A stretch of DNA of 64,000 nucleotides, taken from Nymphalis io. Taxonomy: Eukaryota; Arthropoda; Insecta; Lepidoptera; Nymphalidae. The stretch lies in NCBI RefSeq assembly GCF_905147045.1, contig NC_065901.1, positions 7,316,001 through 7,380,000 of the forward strand, in the 5' to 3' direction. The position numbers and the translations under genes are program-made. Under the pieces are notes generated by a model. That model did no database searches. It was not told where the DNA came from and saw only the letters and a program-made list of their open reading frames with translations. Of the stretch, positions 24,800 to 36,914 are shown in pieces (within the stretch, counting starts at the first letter, position 1; each line of letters begins with the position of its first letter).

Positions 24800-27045
24800 T
24801 GTTCTTTCCGTTCTAAGGCTACTTTAAAATCTGAACTGTTGTACAGATCATGTACGTATATAACGTCGATACAGCATTTTAATAAGCGTGTCGTTAATAA
24901 GCTAGAATGAAGCTATTGTGAATTATAACGTGAAGTAATAAAAACTACAATTTGCGAGTTTTAAATAATTAAATAAACAGGATTTATAATATATTTGTCA
25001 TTTTGGTAATCAATATTACTCTAAATAAAATATTAAGTGTTCAATAAGTTAGATTTAATACCAATTTGTACAACAATTTAAATTATAGTTACAAGCTATA
25101 AAAATATAAAAGTATATCTATGCATAAATATTTATTTTGTACTTTTTTGTATTAGATAGTCTTTTATTTAAAAAGTTTAGGCTATATAAATAATTTTAAG
25201 CTACAAACTTAAGGAGTGGTGCAAAAATCATCAACATCAACCAGTATGAACCACTATGGTACTCATACTTTTGAAACAAAAGTAATATTCCAAATTTAAA
25301 ATAGATAAAACCGCAGATCAAACACGCAGTTAAATATTAAAATAAAACAACGTAAACATAAGCAACAACGTTGTTTCTCAATCTCGCGGAGTACATGATG
25401 CCTCCTTCATACGTCTTACAGAGAACAATGATACACATCTCTCCAGAGATATCTGAGTGAACTTAAAGTACCTACTTGTGACTTGTACACACTTGGTTAC
25501 GTATCTTTACATTCAAATTACTAATATATTCATACTTATTGTACTATTCTTTTCTGAATGTTTTCTAGAAGAACCAAGTGTTAATTTAGACCTAATCACC
25601 TACCAACAATGATAAAAGCTGTTTTGGTTTTAACGGTGATTGACATTTTCATACTGCCTGATTAGTATTTTTTTCTGGTACTAAAGCTAGCTCTCGCTAA
25701 CTTTGTTATGATTAAAAAAAATATTTAATTAACAACAAAAATAGCATTATAATTTAATATAAGCCTATAATTTGAATTTAGGATATCTTCAAAAAAATGT
25801 TTTGGTTTACGATAATGTTCAATTTATCACAGGGGTATGTGATATTGGTACTAGTAATTTATACATATATTAATAAAAACGGTGTAATTAATATTATTAT
25901 TGATTGTGACGTTCTCAGATTTCTTTAATTATTATCTGATAATATTTTTTGGCAAGGAAATAGATTTGATTAATCCAAATTTAAAGATAATATTATAAAT
26001 ATTCATTGGAGGTTATCTTAATCGTAAAATTGTTGTACTGATATTGATTAAAAAAAAATGAATTAGTGTAAAATTCCACTTCCATGGAGATAAATAACGA
26101 TAATGAAATTAAAATAAATGGACTTGGTCACGGCTTGATGATAATGGTTACCATTATTCTAAAGAGACTTTTAAATCATTATTTATTTTTTAATAAATAT
26201 CATAAGATGATACTAATTGGAATGATACAATGCGAATCAAAACAAATGAGGTCCGGGTGAGAATCACATTTATGCGTGCGAAATATATATGAAATAAGCA
26301 AAAATTTATAGGTTAATTTTCTTTTGTTCATTCATTCGCAGACTTGTAGTTTATAGTGGATTGTACATAATACAGAAACTATTTGTCAAAAGCCAGCAGA
26401 CTGTATCTGAACGAAATATTGAAGTAGGAATAGTATTTGGTATCAGAACGATGTGCGTCATGTAAATGTTTGGATTTGAGCTACGTCAACGCATTACCTA
26501 TAAGCAGCAATTTCTTGATATCTCGAAGGGCGTTTGTTCTATACTTTGTATAATTATTGCTTATTTTGCTATAAATAATTTGTTTTTTTTTTATTATTTC
26601 AGAAATGTTTTCAATATTATAATTGTAAATTATATTATAACTTATATCTAAATTATATTCAATAACATTTAGAACACGTCTAGTATATTTCGCTAATTAT
26701 TTCAAAAGCATCTGTATAATGTATATGTATATGTGAAATTTAATGTAAAACAATGCCATTTATTTTTTAATGTATATATTTTTTTATATAATTTTTATTG
26801 CTTCAACCTTATTTTTATATTTAAGAGGGTTACAGTCTTACAATTACCCAAAAATAATGCCAAAAATTTATTATTTTTGTTTTGATAATAAACTTAATAC
26901 AATCGTGTATTAAGTTATATATGTTAATAGTTTTGTGTGGTACAAAATGTTTTATATAAACAGTTTGTTTTATAATAATAATAATAAAAAAACGAAAAAC
27001 GTACTAAATAACGACAAAATCAATAAAGATAGAACACTACAGTTA
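24800..27045. other. AT-rich intergenic DNA
   Basis: No supported gene or TE; several A/T homopolymer runs. Confidence 0.55.
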
Positions 27046-27049
27046 GAAC

Positions 27050-27178
27050 TTACAGGAGCAGTGGGGGGGTATGTGGGGCTCGCCGATGTCCGAGGCGCCG
27101 AGTGCGCCCCGAATAACGGAATACCCACTAAAAAACCAGCGGTACCCTTTCCGTCATAACGAGGAGCGCCACTTTTAA
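27050..27178 (-). mobile_element. 3' UTR fragment of the same R1-clade element
   Basis: On the minus strand it carries CTCCTCGTTATGACGGAAAG, GTGGGTATTCCGTTATTCGG and GAGCCCCACATACCCCCC, closely matching 60486-60590. It is a 5'-truncated or partial copy; no coding part is present. Confidence 0.8.
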
Positions 27179-27183
27179 CAGCG

Positions 27184-27233
27184 AGGTAGTCACTTTCCAT
27201 CAGGTGAGCCTCCTGCTCGCGATTATATAAAAA
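27184..27233 (-). mobile_element. Short TE tail adjoining the R1-clade 3' UTR fragment
   Basis: On the minus strand, poly-A-like sequence, GCGAGCAGGAGGCTCACCTG and ATGGAAAGTGACTACC. It resembles 3' ends of lepidopteran LINEs and joins directly to the R1-clade piece. Confidence 0.4.
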
Positions 27234-27234
27234 A

Positions 27235-29175
27235 CGAAATTGGGCTTAGTTTTATTAAAGCTATTATATATTATAGCTACATCCTTAAATATAATAATTT
27301 TCATTTTATATGTCTACGACCATTTCTAAATACATTTTGTTATATGTCAAAAAGTAAGTAAATATCTAAATGTATGGCTCAGACCTTATCCTCTCTATAC
27401 AGGAGACTAGGCACAGTCACAGATTGATTCATATGTGTATCCTTGTGGCAGATGATCTTCCGATACTTTCGGGTTGATGACCGCTGAGGACGAGATACGA
27501 ATAATATTTTAACGAAAAATATTTTTTCCTTATTAAACATAACTCTATATAATAAAAATCATGTATGATATTAAAACATAAGAATTAAAAAAGAACATTC
27601 AGTAAAACCATTTATAGATATATAAAATATCATAATAAAAATTTAAAGGTATAGGTTTAATATTTTTTTATTATTGTTCTTAATTCTAAGCATTTAACAA
27701 ACTATAACAAAAGCATACGGAACGTACCTGTTAAATTATGTCAGTATGACATGGAGTTAAAGACAGGAGTGTTTTAAATATTAATATCTCCGTTTCCTTT
27801 TCATCCTATAGATATTCGAAAATCCAATTTTAAGTTATTGTCTTTGTACCTAGTATGAGGAACGTTCAATCCTGTGCGATTTATAGTTAGGAACGGGATA
27901 TTCTTTAGCACAAAATCTACAACTCTGAAGATTTAATATTCGTTTAAATCTGTGGAATTTACAGTTAAAATTTTAATTTTATAAAGTCAAATTCCCTGTT
28001 GATTATAGAAGAATGAAAAGAAGGAAAAGGAAAATAAAAATCCTTTTTATAGGCAAGCATTTATTTGAGCCCAAATACGAAAAAGGTGAGTAGATGAGAT
28101 GATATGAAAATCTGGACATTGTGGTATTTTATGATAAGACTAAAAACTATGGATATTCTTTGGGAGATAAAGAGTTCTCATGTACATATCCTGGCCCCAT
28201 CACGAGACCATGGTACCATATTATTGAATTGTCACCTAAGTTATATATTTTAGTTTAATCGTTTGGTGATAATTGGTATCAAACTCGATTACAAAATTTT
28301 ATCACATACTAACAAGTAAAGTTAAATAAAAGTTTGTAAAAAGTCATTTTTAAAATCAAATAGTTGTTATTCAACACATTCAAAATATATTTAAAAAAGG
28401 CAAAATCTTAAGTGTTATCCGTGAATATAACAAGACCGTAAAAATTAGGTTATAGAAAGTTCTCTCATTTTCGTTTTAAGAATCAATGGCTGTTTATCAA
28501 TCCATGTTCACTCCAATTTATATACATTCAATTTATTACATTACATAAATTTTATTCAAATGCGATTATCGTTACAGAGCTTAGAATTGATGTTGCATGT
28601 ATGATGCCATTCCATCTAGATAGGTCTAATTCTATTAACAAAATGCAACTTGATATTTCACAGGACCTTTTCCAGGACAAAAAATGTATGCGTTGTTCTC
28701 CGGTTCATATACTATCTCTAGGCATAAAATCAAGATGTTCCGTCGCTACGTCAGAGAAGGACAAACCAACAGACTTATTTTGTCATTTATAATATTAGCA
28801 AAGATATTAAAAATAGAGAATGTTTTTCAGTGTCGTTTGATAACAAATATTGATATTTTTGTCACGGTATTGTAATCCGATTAAAAATTGTATTGTTTTT
28901 TAGTGAAACATATTTTGAATTGATCGAAAAGGGCTTATATACAAAGCTGCCTAACTTTTGAAACAAATTGCGAAAGAATGAATATATAAATGGAAATTGG
29001 AAACCACAAATGGTTTTCGCCCTCGAAAATCAAGGTTTTAATTTGTTCATTACCTAATATTCTATTCTATTTAATTTCAATGATATCAGAATGAAGTAAG
29101 TTTGTAAACTTTTACAAAATAAACTCAATGATGAATACTACAAGGTATTATATATAAAAATTTAGCGTGACCAAA
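27235..29175. other. AT-rich intergenic DNA with one repeat fragment
   Basis: Apart from the fragment at 28690-28800, nothing is recognised. A block at 27375-27485 is less AT-rich and may be an old repeat. Confidence 0.45.
28690..28800 (+). repeat. Dispersed repeat ending in CATTTATAATATTAG, fragment
   Basis: CATATACTATCTCTAGGCAT, then GAGAAGGACAAACCAACAGA, and the common end TCATTTATAATATTAGC. Confidence 0.5.
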
Positions 29176-29177
29176 AT

Positions 29178-29426
29178 GCCGAAGTGGCCCAGTGCCCACA
29201 AACTTAATCGAAGAAGTAGGTTCAAACCCAAACAAGTACCTCTAATTAGAAATGTGCTTAATTTATTTTATAAGTCTCGTCCTTGATTGAAGCAGTATGT
29301 TTCTGATGAAGCTCTTCTCTATGTGAATCCAACCTACATTGGAGGCTGGAGCAGCGTGGTGGAGTAAGCTCTAAGCCTTTTCCTCAAAAGGAGAGGAAGC
29401 CTTAGCGCAGAAGTTGGACATTTACA
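29178..29426 (+). mobile_element. SINE family B, diverged
   Basis: Head with GTGGCCCAGTG and GGTTCAAACCC boxes, then a shortened body ending near AGTTGGACATT. Many substitutions mark it as old. Confidence 0.7.
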
Positions 29427-30410
29427 TGTTGTTTGCTAAATATGGGGTTACAAGGTTCAAGGAGAGCCTTCGTTTCTTCAATATTGTATTCGATATTGTA
29501 TGAACAAAATAACAAGTTATTCTGTATATGTAAAGTATTTTTCAGAAACATGTTAATGTCACGATCATATTTTTTTGCCGTCGTCATTTGTATTTTCTAT
29601 AAAATATGCATCAAAAAGTTCAGTAAGAAATGCCTAGCGGGTATATTTGAAAGAGGGCGATGATACTCTTGATCCTTCGTTCAGATGCGTAACTCTCGTT
29701 CGACCCCAAATACGAATTGTCACATAATGAGACCGTGAAAAACACTCGCTTCTCACGACCTAACAGGTTTGAAATGAAAGCTTCCATAAGCTCTTTGCAT
29801 GCGAATGTAACCGATAATAACATACAAATACAGCTTATATTCCTTTGCGTTCTAATTAGTACAAAACAGATATACTTCCAGAAAACTTCGTTTGATATTC
29901 TGATAGCATTTGAGAAATAATAGGGAATGTTTCTGTTCATAGTTACGAAGGTTCTTAGTTATCGTTTAAAATGTATGATGGGCGCATGAACTACAGTATT
30001 AAGTTTAAATTTATTCATTTTGCGTCTTCTAATTAAGGGTATTATTGTCGTAACGAATTTATTATTATGGATTAATTTTGTTTAAATTAAATTTTAAAGT
30101 ACTACAGCAGCAACAACAAAATGTCCTATGATGTATACTAATTATGTAATTAGGTAAAACTGCCACTTTAATATAAAGGTTACAGTTACATTGGTTAAAG
30201 TTTTATATATATCAATATTTAGGTTTTAAGCATTATTTTTATTAGCTTCACAAGAGTCTTAAGTATAATTTGTGTGAGTAATACCTACCTTTTACTTTAT
30301 TACCTTTACCTATATCTACCTTATCAAAGTAAATATCTGTGAAAAATAAGTAAACCGGTAGGTTCTATTTCTCGCTTAGAGTAATCATTTATTATTATTC
30401 TGGCTACTTA

Positions 30411-30500
30411 AAGCCGAGATGGCCCAGCGGTTTAGATTATGCAGACTTTATCGATTAAAATTCTGATCTGAAAATCACCTTTAAGTTTACCTTGGCGTTA
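30411..30500 (+). mobile_element. SINE family B, head fragment
   Basis: Begins with GAGATGGCCCAGCGG, as in the complete copy near 47.5 kb; the B box is degraded and the body is lost. Confidence 0.55.
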
Positions 30501-30639
30501 AAATCTGCTTGTCTCGGATAAAACTTATACAAAAAAATAATATTGATGTGTCTGTCTGTGATTTCAAAATACCTGCCTCTATTTAATTTATTATGGATGT
30601 TTGCGAATTACCAAAACTAAAATAACCTTGTAAGGCGTA

Positions 30640-30678
30640 AGTTCCACGCTGGCGAAGCCGCGGGTTTTGCTAGTTTTG
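30640..30678 (+). repeat. Helitron-like terminus fragment
   Basis: GGCGAAGCCGCGGGTTTTGC followed by CTAGTT, the same type of end as at 18.9-19.25 kb. Confidence 0.4.
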
Positions 30679-30779
30679 AAATATGAATTCACCAACTATC
30701 AGTAAAATATTCTTCATGACATTTTAAAAATGTCAACCCACTAATCAATCGGTTTAGTCTGCTTGAGTACTTAACCCCC

Positions 30780-31250
30780 CGGATCGAGAATGTAGCGGGT
30801 GCCATGCACAGACTGCTGCCTAATCTCGGGGGACCGAATGAGGAAGTTCACCGTCTCTAGGCCGGTGTCGTGCGATCGATGGCCCTCTACGGGGCACCCG
30901 TTTGGTCTCACAGGCTATCGGGCGTCCGCCACTTCAGGACTAAGATTCAAAGTGTTTACAGTGGAGAGTGGCCATCCATATAGTGTGGGGATATTTTACG
31001 AGGTGGCAACCGCCCTAGCGCGCTTACCGCCCTTGGATATTCTGGCGGATATGGTCGCGAGGGTCTTTCAACAAACTCCGCATCCTCCGACGGAACAGTG
31101 AAAGCGCACCATCTTTGAAGACGCTCTGAAGAGGCGCTTTGAAGAGGCGTTGAAGCGGCAGGAATATCAGAGAGCTCTTGCGACATGGCGTAACCGTCTC
31201 TGCGAAGAACGGTACGCGCGCAAACACGTCGTCGGAACGATCCTTCTAGA
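30780..31250 (+). mobile_element. R1-like LINE, C-terminal coding fragment
   Basis: In pieces it reads HRLLPNLGGPNEEVHRL, stop, MALYGAPVWSHRL, then in another frame ARLPPLDILADMVARVF and, after a stop, FEEALKRQEYQRALATWRNRL and ERYARKHVVGTILL. These are blocks of the region downstream of the reverse transcriptase in R1-group elements. Frame changes and stops show it is dead. High GC sets it apart from the flanks. Confidence 0.85.
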
Positions 31251-31299
31251 TACAAATAAATACACACTTAAAAGCAGTAGAAACAAAATAAAATCGACG

Positions 31300-31563
31300 A
31301 GCCGGTTTGCGTGGTTGGTGGATGCTTGCTTTCACGCCGAAGGTTGTGGGTTCGATTCCCACCCAGGACAGATATTTGTGTGCATGAACATGTCAGTTTT
31401 TCCTAAGTCTTTTTGTAATTATCTATGTATGTATTTACAAAAGAAAAATAGTATATGTAGTATATGAGTTGTCTGGTTTCCATAGTACAAGCTCTGTACA
31501 GGCTTAATTTGGAATCAGATGGCCGTGTGTGAAAAATGTCCCAGGATATTATTATTATTATAA
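31300..31563 (+). mobile_element. tRNA-derived SINE, family C, with intact B box
   Basis: The tRNA-like head GCGTGGTTGGTGGATGCTTG leads to GGTTCGATTCC (31349-31359), a perfect pol III B box. The body has TAGTACAAGCTCTGTACAGG and GGCCGTGTGTGAAAAATG and ends in an ATT microsatellite. I reject a functional tRNA gene because the acceptor stem does not pair. Confidence 0.75.
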
Positions 31564-31613
31564 ATTGTTAATATAGTATAGAATGATATAATATAGAATG
31601 ATAGTTAACAGAC

Positions 31614-31885
31614 TTTTTTATAATATAGGTAAGGCGGAAAAGCATATGGGCCACCTGATGGTAAGTGGTCATAGATGACATTGTAAGAAATGTTAACCAA
31701 CGTTTACACTGCCAATGCGCCACTAACCTTGGGAACCAAGATGTTATGTCCCTTGTGCCTGTAATTACACTGGCTCATTCACCCTTCAAACGGGAACAAA
31801 TCAATACCAAGTACTTCTGTTTTGCGGTAGAATATCTGAAATGGGGAGCCCAGTCGAGCTTGACCAAAGCCCTACCATCTGTAAA
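31614..31885 (-). mobile_element. SINE-like repeat, family A
   Basis: A minus-strand copy with poly-T at the left, GGGCCACCTGATGGTAAG, and ACCAAAGCCCTACCATC at the right end; several small deletions. Confidence 0.8.
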
Positions 31886-32219
31886 AATACTTGATAAGCA
31901 TCATGGGTTATTAATATTAAATAAGGATCAACCAATACATTCTGATCAAACGATTAATGTAGATATGTAATCTGACTTTGGCTTATTAACATACAAACCA
32001 TATTTTGAATATTAATGATAATATAGAACATTTCATCAATGTAATTTTATTCAAGCAGATAAAAATCATCAATTCTTAAAACAACGAATTATTTTAAGAC
32101 GAACAATTTACTATTGTGTAATGATAAGTGTAAAATTATAATTAGTTAAAAAAACTAACTAAGTAAAATTATACTAGTTATTTTTTTTTATATGCGCCGG
32201 GATGGCAAATGACTCTGCT

Positions 32220-33600
32220 CTACCTGATGGTAAGTGGTAGTAGAGTCCAAACGCGACGACGGCTAGAACAGTCGGGAAGAATGTTCTGTACTAACCGTCC
32301 CCGCCTTGCCGGCCTCTTCACGCCTCGTTTGAAGGAACCCGGGTTGTAAGAGGAGGGTAACACGTGAGCTGGTAAGGAATTCCATTTTTTGGTAGTGCGA
32401 CAAAGAAAGGAGTTGCCAATTTTTTTTGTGCGCGATGGAATTGATGTCACAGTTAGGCGGTGACATCGAGAACCAGCTCGCATGGACTTAAGAAGGAAGG
32501 GGGAAGCAGGAATTAGAGAGAATAATTTCTCAGAGCACTCGCCGTGATACAGTCGATAGAAAGCGCTCAGTGCTGCTATCTCGCGACGCAATTGTAAAGG
32601 TTCAAGGGTGTTTGTGACCTTTACGTCGCCAATAATGAGTACTGCACGTCGCTGCAACCAGTCCAAGGCCTCCAGTAGGTACTTAGCGGAGCCATCCCAA
32701 AGGTGCGAGCAATATTCAACGCAAGACCGTACCTGTGTTTTGTATAACAGGCACAGTTGTTGTGGCGTGTAAAAATGCCGCACCTTGTTCACAACTCCGA
32801 GTTTCCGTGAAGCTTTTATAATAGCCTTGATGTAATCCCTTGGACTAAGGTCGCAGCGAACGTCCATCCCCAGCATGGCGATTTTGCTTTGTATCATCAG
32901 CGGTATTAAAACACGAAGGCTACGCTTGTGTAGGAAGCTGGCAATCCAGGTGTATAGCTGAGCAGGCAGACCATATACCGGTAGCTTGGAGAGAAGACTT
33001 CTGTGCCAGACCCTGTCGAAAGCCTTGGAGATATCGAGGCTGACCGCCAACGATTCTCCATGCTTGTCGATAGCTTCACCCCAGAGGTGTGTTACGTACG
33101 CTAGAAGATCACCTGTGGACCGTTTTGGTCGAAACCCGTACTGACAATCATTAATTAGACAGTGATCTTCTAGGTAATGGATCAGTTGGTTGTTTAGAAT
33201 TTGTTCCATCACCTTACAAAGTACTGAGGTGATAGCTATTGGTCGATAATTTGCCGGGTCAGACCGATCCCCTTTTTTGGGAACCGCTTGCACATTAGCT
33301 CCTCTCCAAGCCTCCGGTACACATCCCGAAGAGAGAGAAAGTTGGAACAGGCGCGTTAACACAGGAGACAGCTCCGCCGCGCACTTCTTCAGCACTATGG
33401 CTGGTATTCCATCGGGACCGCTAGCTTTCCGTATATCAAGTGATTGCAGCTCCGCACGCACATCACGTTGCCTGATTTTGATGTCAGGCATCGTGTGGCC
33501 ACATGAAGTTATTGTTGGTAGCAGCGCACTACAATCATCGATCACAGAGTTGTCGGCAAAGAGTTTAGCCAGGAGATCGGCTTTCTCCTGCGGACTGTGA
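32220..33600 (-). pseudogene. Reverse transcriptase of the CR1/Jockey element with the YADD box deleted
   Basis: Long open frame of 441 codons from 33545, which is open further upstream. RT blocks seen: KASGPDGIPAIVLK, PANYRPIAITSVLCKVMEQI, CQYGFRPKRSTGDLL, LDISKAFDRVWHRSLL. After SLRVLI the frame jumps to IAMLGMDVRCDLSPRDYIK and KLGVVNKVRHFYTP, which belong after the catalytic YADD region. The PQGSVLSP...YADD part expected in between is therefore missing, an in-frame deletion of perhaps a hundred codons by comparison with the usual layout. The thumb and C-terminal part (CVEYCSHLWDG, LQRRAVLIIGD) is intact. The long open frame misleadingly suggests activity. Confidence 0.88.
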
Positions 33601-33601
33601 G

Positions 33602-33949
33602 CTAGCGATCCGTCCGGATTTCTGGTGGCGGTGGCAGCGAAAGTTGGCAGAAATTGTATTGCACAGACTTGGTCAAACGCCAGAAGCTACGGGAGCCCCT
33701 TGGATGCGAAATAAGGTCATGACCAATCTGTACAATGCGCTGTGCATCCGCTCTCGTGTATGCCTTCCTACAGGACTTGGAATTTTTATTGTAGTTTGCT
33801 TTCAGTGAGTCAATGTTAGATGGCCCGCTAACGCAGCCGTTGATCCACGCGCGAAATGTCGATGATACAGCGTCGGCACATTCACGGGTGAACCAACGGT
33901 TACGCGTACCCCCACTGATGAGATCTGAGCTAGGAATGTAGTATTCCAT
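33602..33949 (-). pseudogene. Linker between endonuclease and RT of the CR1/Jockey element
   Basis: RNRWFTRECADAV and KSCRKAYTRADAQRI are typical of the linker in this group. The frame ends at a stop at the RT junction, so a frameshift separates it from the RT. Confidence 0.7.
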
Positions 33950-34007
33950 TCATAACATGAGCAACAGCAGCGAAACTAGCTGTCGGGTTATTCCCACTGA
34001 AGCATCG

Positions 34008-34880
34008 TTACTTCCAAGGGACTGACGCATAGTAATCGCGCATACCGTCCCAATCTGCCGACTTATAGTGCCAAACGCGACGTTTGCATACCGCTGGTGG
34101 CGGCTGCTTGGCCTGTGGCACTTTGGTAGATATAAGGCCGTGATCCGAAAAACCAAGTGGAGCTTGAACCACAATCTGATATTCCACCGGGTGAGAAGTT
34201 AGCAGAAGATCCAGTAGAGAAGGCGCTTGCCCATCAATGTCTGGGATCCTGGTAGGCTGATCAACCAGTTGGGTCAAGTCGTGTGTGAGAACAAAAGCAT
34301 GAGCAGTTCTTCCAGCATGGTCAGTTTTGAGGGATTTCAACCATGATTCATGGTGAGCATTAAAATCCCCCAAAAACACCAATTCCGCGTTAGGAAACTG
34401 CTATTGCATAGCATCTGCCACCCGACTAAGATGGTCAAATAATCGGCTTGTCTCCAAGTCACCATTGTGGGATCTGTAGAGGCACACGTAGACTCGACTC
34501 TGACGAACCAGGTCCACACGTACCACCAACATGGAGAAGGAGGGGTCCTCCAAGCAGCGCAATCGGTGACAACAAACATCCGCCCTGACGAACAAGCATA
34601 CTCCGGCTTTCGCTTTGAAAGATTCTTCAAGCATGTAGCCGGATAGTTAAGGTAGCTGATGTCGGCAAGGCGGAGTATTTGCGTCTCCGTGAGAAACAAC
34701 ATTGCTGGCCGTGCTGTCTCGAGATGGTGGTGGACAGCGTTGAGGTTAGCGTGGAGTCCTCGGATGTTAGAGAACTCGACCTCAAACAGCGTGGGTATGG
34801 TGGGGGTGTGCACCGCTGAACGACCGTTATTTCTTAGTTGCGCTACCATTTGGAAAAATAAGGAAAAGGGACGTGAAGCG
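34008..34880 (-). pseudogene. AP endonuclease domain of the CR1/Jockey element, frameshifted
   Basis: NIRGLHANLNAVHHHLETA begins the domain near 34770 and carries the N-terminal metal-site Asn; LFLTET supplies the catalytic-pocket Glu. A frameshift follows near 34640 (KAGVCLFVRADVCC lies in the next frame). GDFNAHHESWL (about 34370) and SDHGLIS (about 34150) supply the remaining Asp/Asn and Asp-His catalytic pair. The known role of the domain is nicking target DNA before reverse transcription. It needs at least two frames to read, so no active enzyme is expected. Confidence 0.8.
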
Positions 34881-35932
34881 AGCGACGTATTGCCACGATG
34901 GGGATGGGCAAAGTATGGAGACGTGTTTACCCAAATGGTTGCCAAAAGGGAAAATATACTGATCCGCCGGACGAAAGGGCCCCCGAACCCCCCCGGAAGT
35001 GGCCGCCAGGACCCCACCTTCCGGTCACCAACCGGCACGACGGTCCACCCCGAGATTATGCGTGGCCTGGTGGGGCAGCCTCGCGAGCTGGTTAGGCACG
35101 CTCGGGCCCCTGTACTATGCCACGGGCGGCCAGCGGAACAGCCGTTTCTTCGGGTCTCCCTATCCGGCAGGTCAATACAGTTTCCCCCGGCATTGGTTCA
35201 ACAGCCGTCTCCACTGGACCAACACCCATCGCGGCAATACTCGCTCGGGCACTGGCTGTACGCTGGCTGACCTCGAAACGCGGCTGCAAGCCACTTCACG
35301 AGTTTTTCACCATGCGTACGGTGGTAACAAGCCAGGCAGATGTTAGCATCCTACAACCAGATGAGCAGATGATCGCTCAGATATCCCTTAGTCGCCTCTT
35401 ACGACACCCATGGGAAAGAGAGGGGCAGTGAAATGTATTCTTTCTCCGTCACTGCACGGATGAAAGTTAAGCAAAAACATATAATATTACTTGAATTATA
35501 TAAAAGTATATATAAACGAAAGCAAGTACAAGATATAAGAAAAAGAAAACTATTTAAAAAGACCAAACAAAACGGAAGAAGACGTATTAAAGAATTTGGC
35601 GTTATCTACTATATTTTGGTCACGTGCTTGACTTATTATAGTTTAAAAAATATGCATCTAAGGTAATTCATTACATATTTACATTTTTTACAATTGGAAT
35701 ACACTAGCTAAACTTTCCGGCTAACCGTTTGCATGCTTAAAATAAGGTACTACACAAAACTTTAATGTCGTACATATAACTCAATTGGTTTATGCAGCGC
35801 ACGCCAGTAAAACTTCCAGTCTGCATGCTTTTTTTTAGTCATCTTCAACAATCTTATCAGACTATTTATAATTTATGATTTATAATTGACAATTTATTAT
35901 TCATCAATTTAATTATTTATTTAAAAAAACAG

Positions 35933-36190
35933 CCGAGAGGCAAGCACCACTGAATTTTCATGTGCTTAATTTGTGATTATAACTTATTTCGTGCTATACG
36001 ATGAAGGATGTTTTCCTTGAGGAAACCTGTATGTGTCTAATTTCACTGAAATTCTGCCACATGTGTAATCCATCAACCCGCATTGGATCCAGCGTGGTGG
36101 AATAAGCTCCATACCTTCTCCTCAAAAAAGGGAGAGGAGGCTTTGGCCCAACAGTGGGACATTCACAGGCTGTTACTATTAAAAAAAATA
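35933..36190 (+). mobile_element. SINE family B, head-truncated
   Basis: Starts at the end of the tRNA-like head and includes body and tail (GGAAACCTGTATGTG, AGCGTGGTGGAATAAGC, CAACAGTGGGACATTC), ending in poly-A. The pol III boxes are absent, so it cannot promote its own transcription. Confidence 0.8.
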
Positions 36191-36781
36191 TGTAACTTTT
36201 TTATGAATCACTCCATCCATTGGCAAAAACCGTACGAATATCTATTAGGTAGTTATTGAGCTTATGTGCTTACATAGACAGAAAGACAGACAGGCGAGGG
36301 CTTAGTTATGGTATGAAGAGTTCGCTTAGTGAGATACTGATTCATGATACAACAATAATAATAACGTGATTGATTTATGTAGAAATCGATAATAATATTT
36401 ATTTTTCGTAATGTATGTATTCAAATATTATTCTATCGCATTTTCCAATTTTCGAAATTTTGATGACTTTTAAAATAACTGCTTTAAATTTTGTTTTCAA
36501 TATTTAATAAATATAATAATTTGTAAAACCAAAATGGGATTTATATTTTGTGATGGACGTTGATATGAAAATCGTGATTGAAATTATAATTAAAACTTTT
36601 ACAAAAATAACACGAATTCATAGTCTGATTTTTATTCAAGACGAAAATAAATAATAAACATTATTTTTTCCTATTAGACGACGTTACTTATATAATATTT
36701 AATGCAATGCAATCTTTGGCTAATAAATACTTATCTTTAAATGTTTATTAATATGGACCTACTGACAATTTGTTTTTGTTA

Positions 36782-36914
36782 TACAGACGGACAGGCAATT
36801 GGGCATAATAGGAATTGGCGATGTAAGAAATATTAACCATTCCCTGCATCGCTAATGCAGTCAACCACGGAAATTAAGATGTTATGTCCCTTGTGCCTGT
36901 AGTTACACTGGCTA
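36782..36914 (-). mobile_element. SINE-like repeat, family A, fragment
   Basis: Keeps GATGTAAGAAATATTAACC and ATGTTATGTCCCTTGTGCC, but has lost its right third. Confidence 0.65.

Larger units (their letters stand above)
32184..35460 (-). mobile_element. CR1/Jockey-group non-LTR retrotransposon, defective
   Basis: On the minus strand the 5' leader starts near 35460 (CCCATGGGTGTCGTAAGAGG at about 35400). An AP endonuclease domain (35038-34008), a linker (33949-33602) and a reverse transcriptase (33545-32220) follow, with a 3' UTR ending in A9 at 32184. The endonuclease is split over at least two frames and the RT lacks its catalytic segment. No convincing target-site duplication is visible. 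Confidence 0.88.

Noticed and set aside
30956..31267. Minus-strand frame of 103 codons
   Set aside because: Antisense to the R1-like LINE fragment, whose motifs read on the plus strand.
31300..31375. Possible tRNA gene with a perfect B box
   Set aside because: The ends do not pair as an acceptor stem and the sequence continues into a SINE body with a microsatellite tail.
34659..35431. Long plus-strand frames of 115 and 203 codons
   Set aside because: They are antisense shadows of the GC-rich CR1/Jockey element, which codes on the minus strand.
35433..35666. Lys/Arg-rich frame of 77 codons next to the LINE
   Set aside because: Low-complexity AT-rich composition, no signal or domain; its start lies in the LINE 5' leader.
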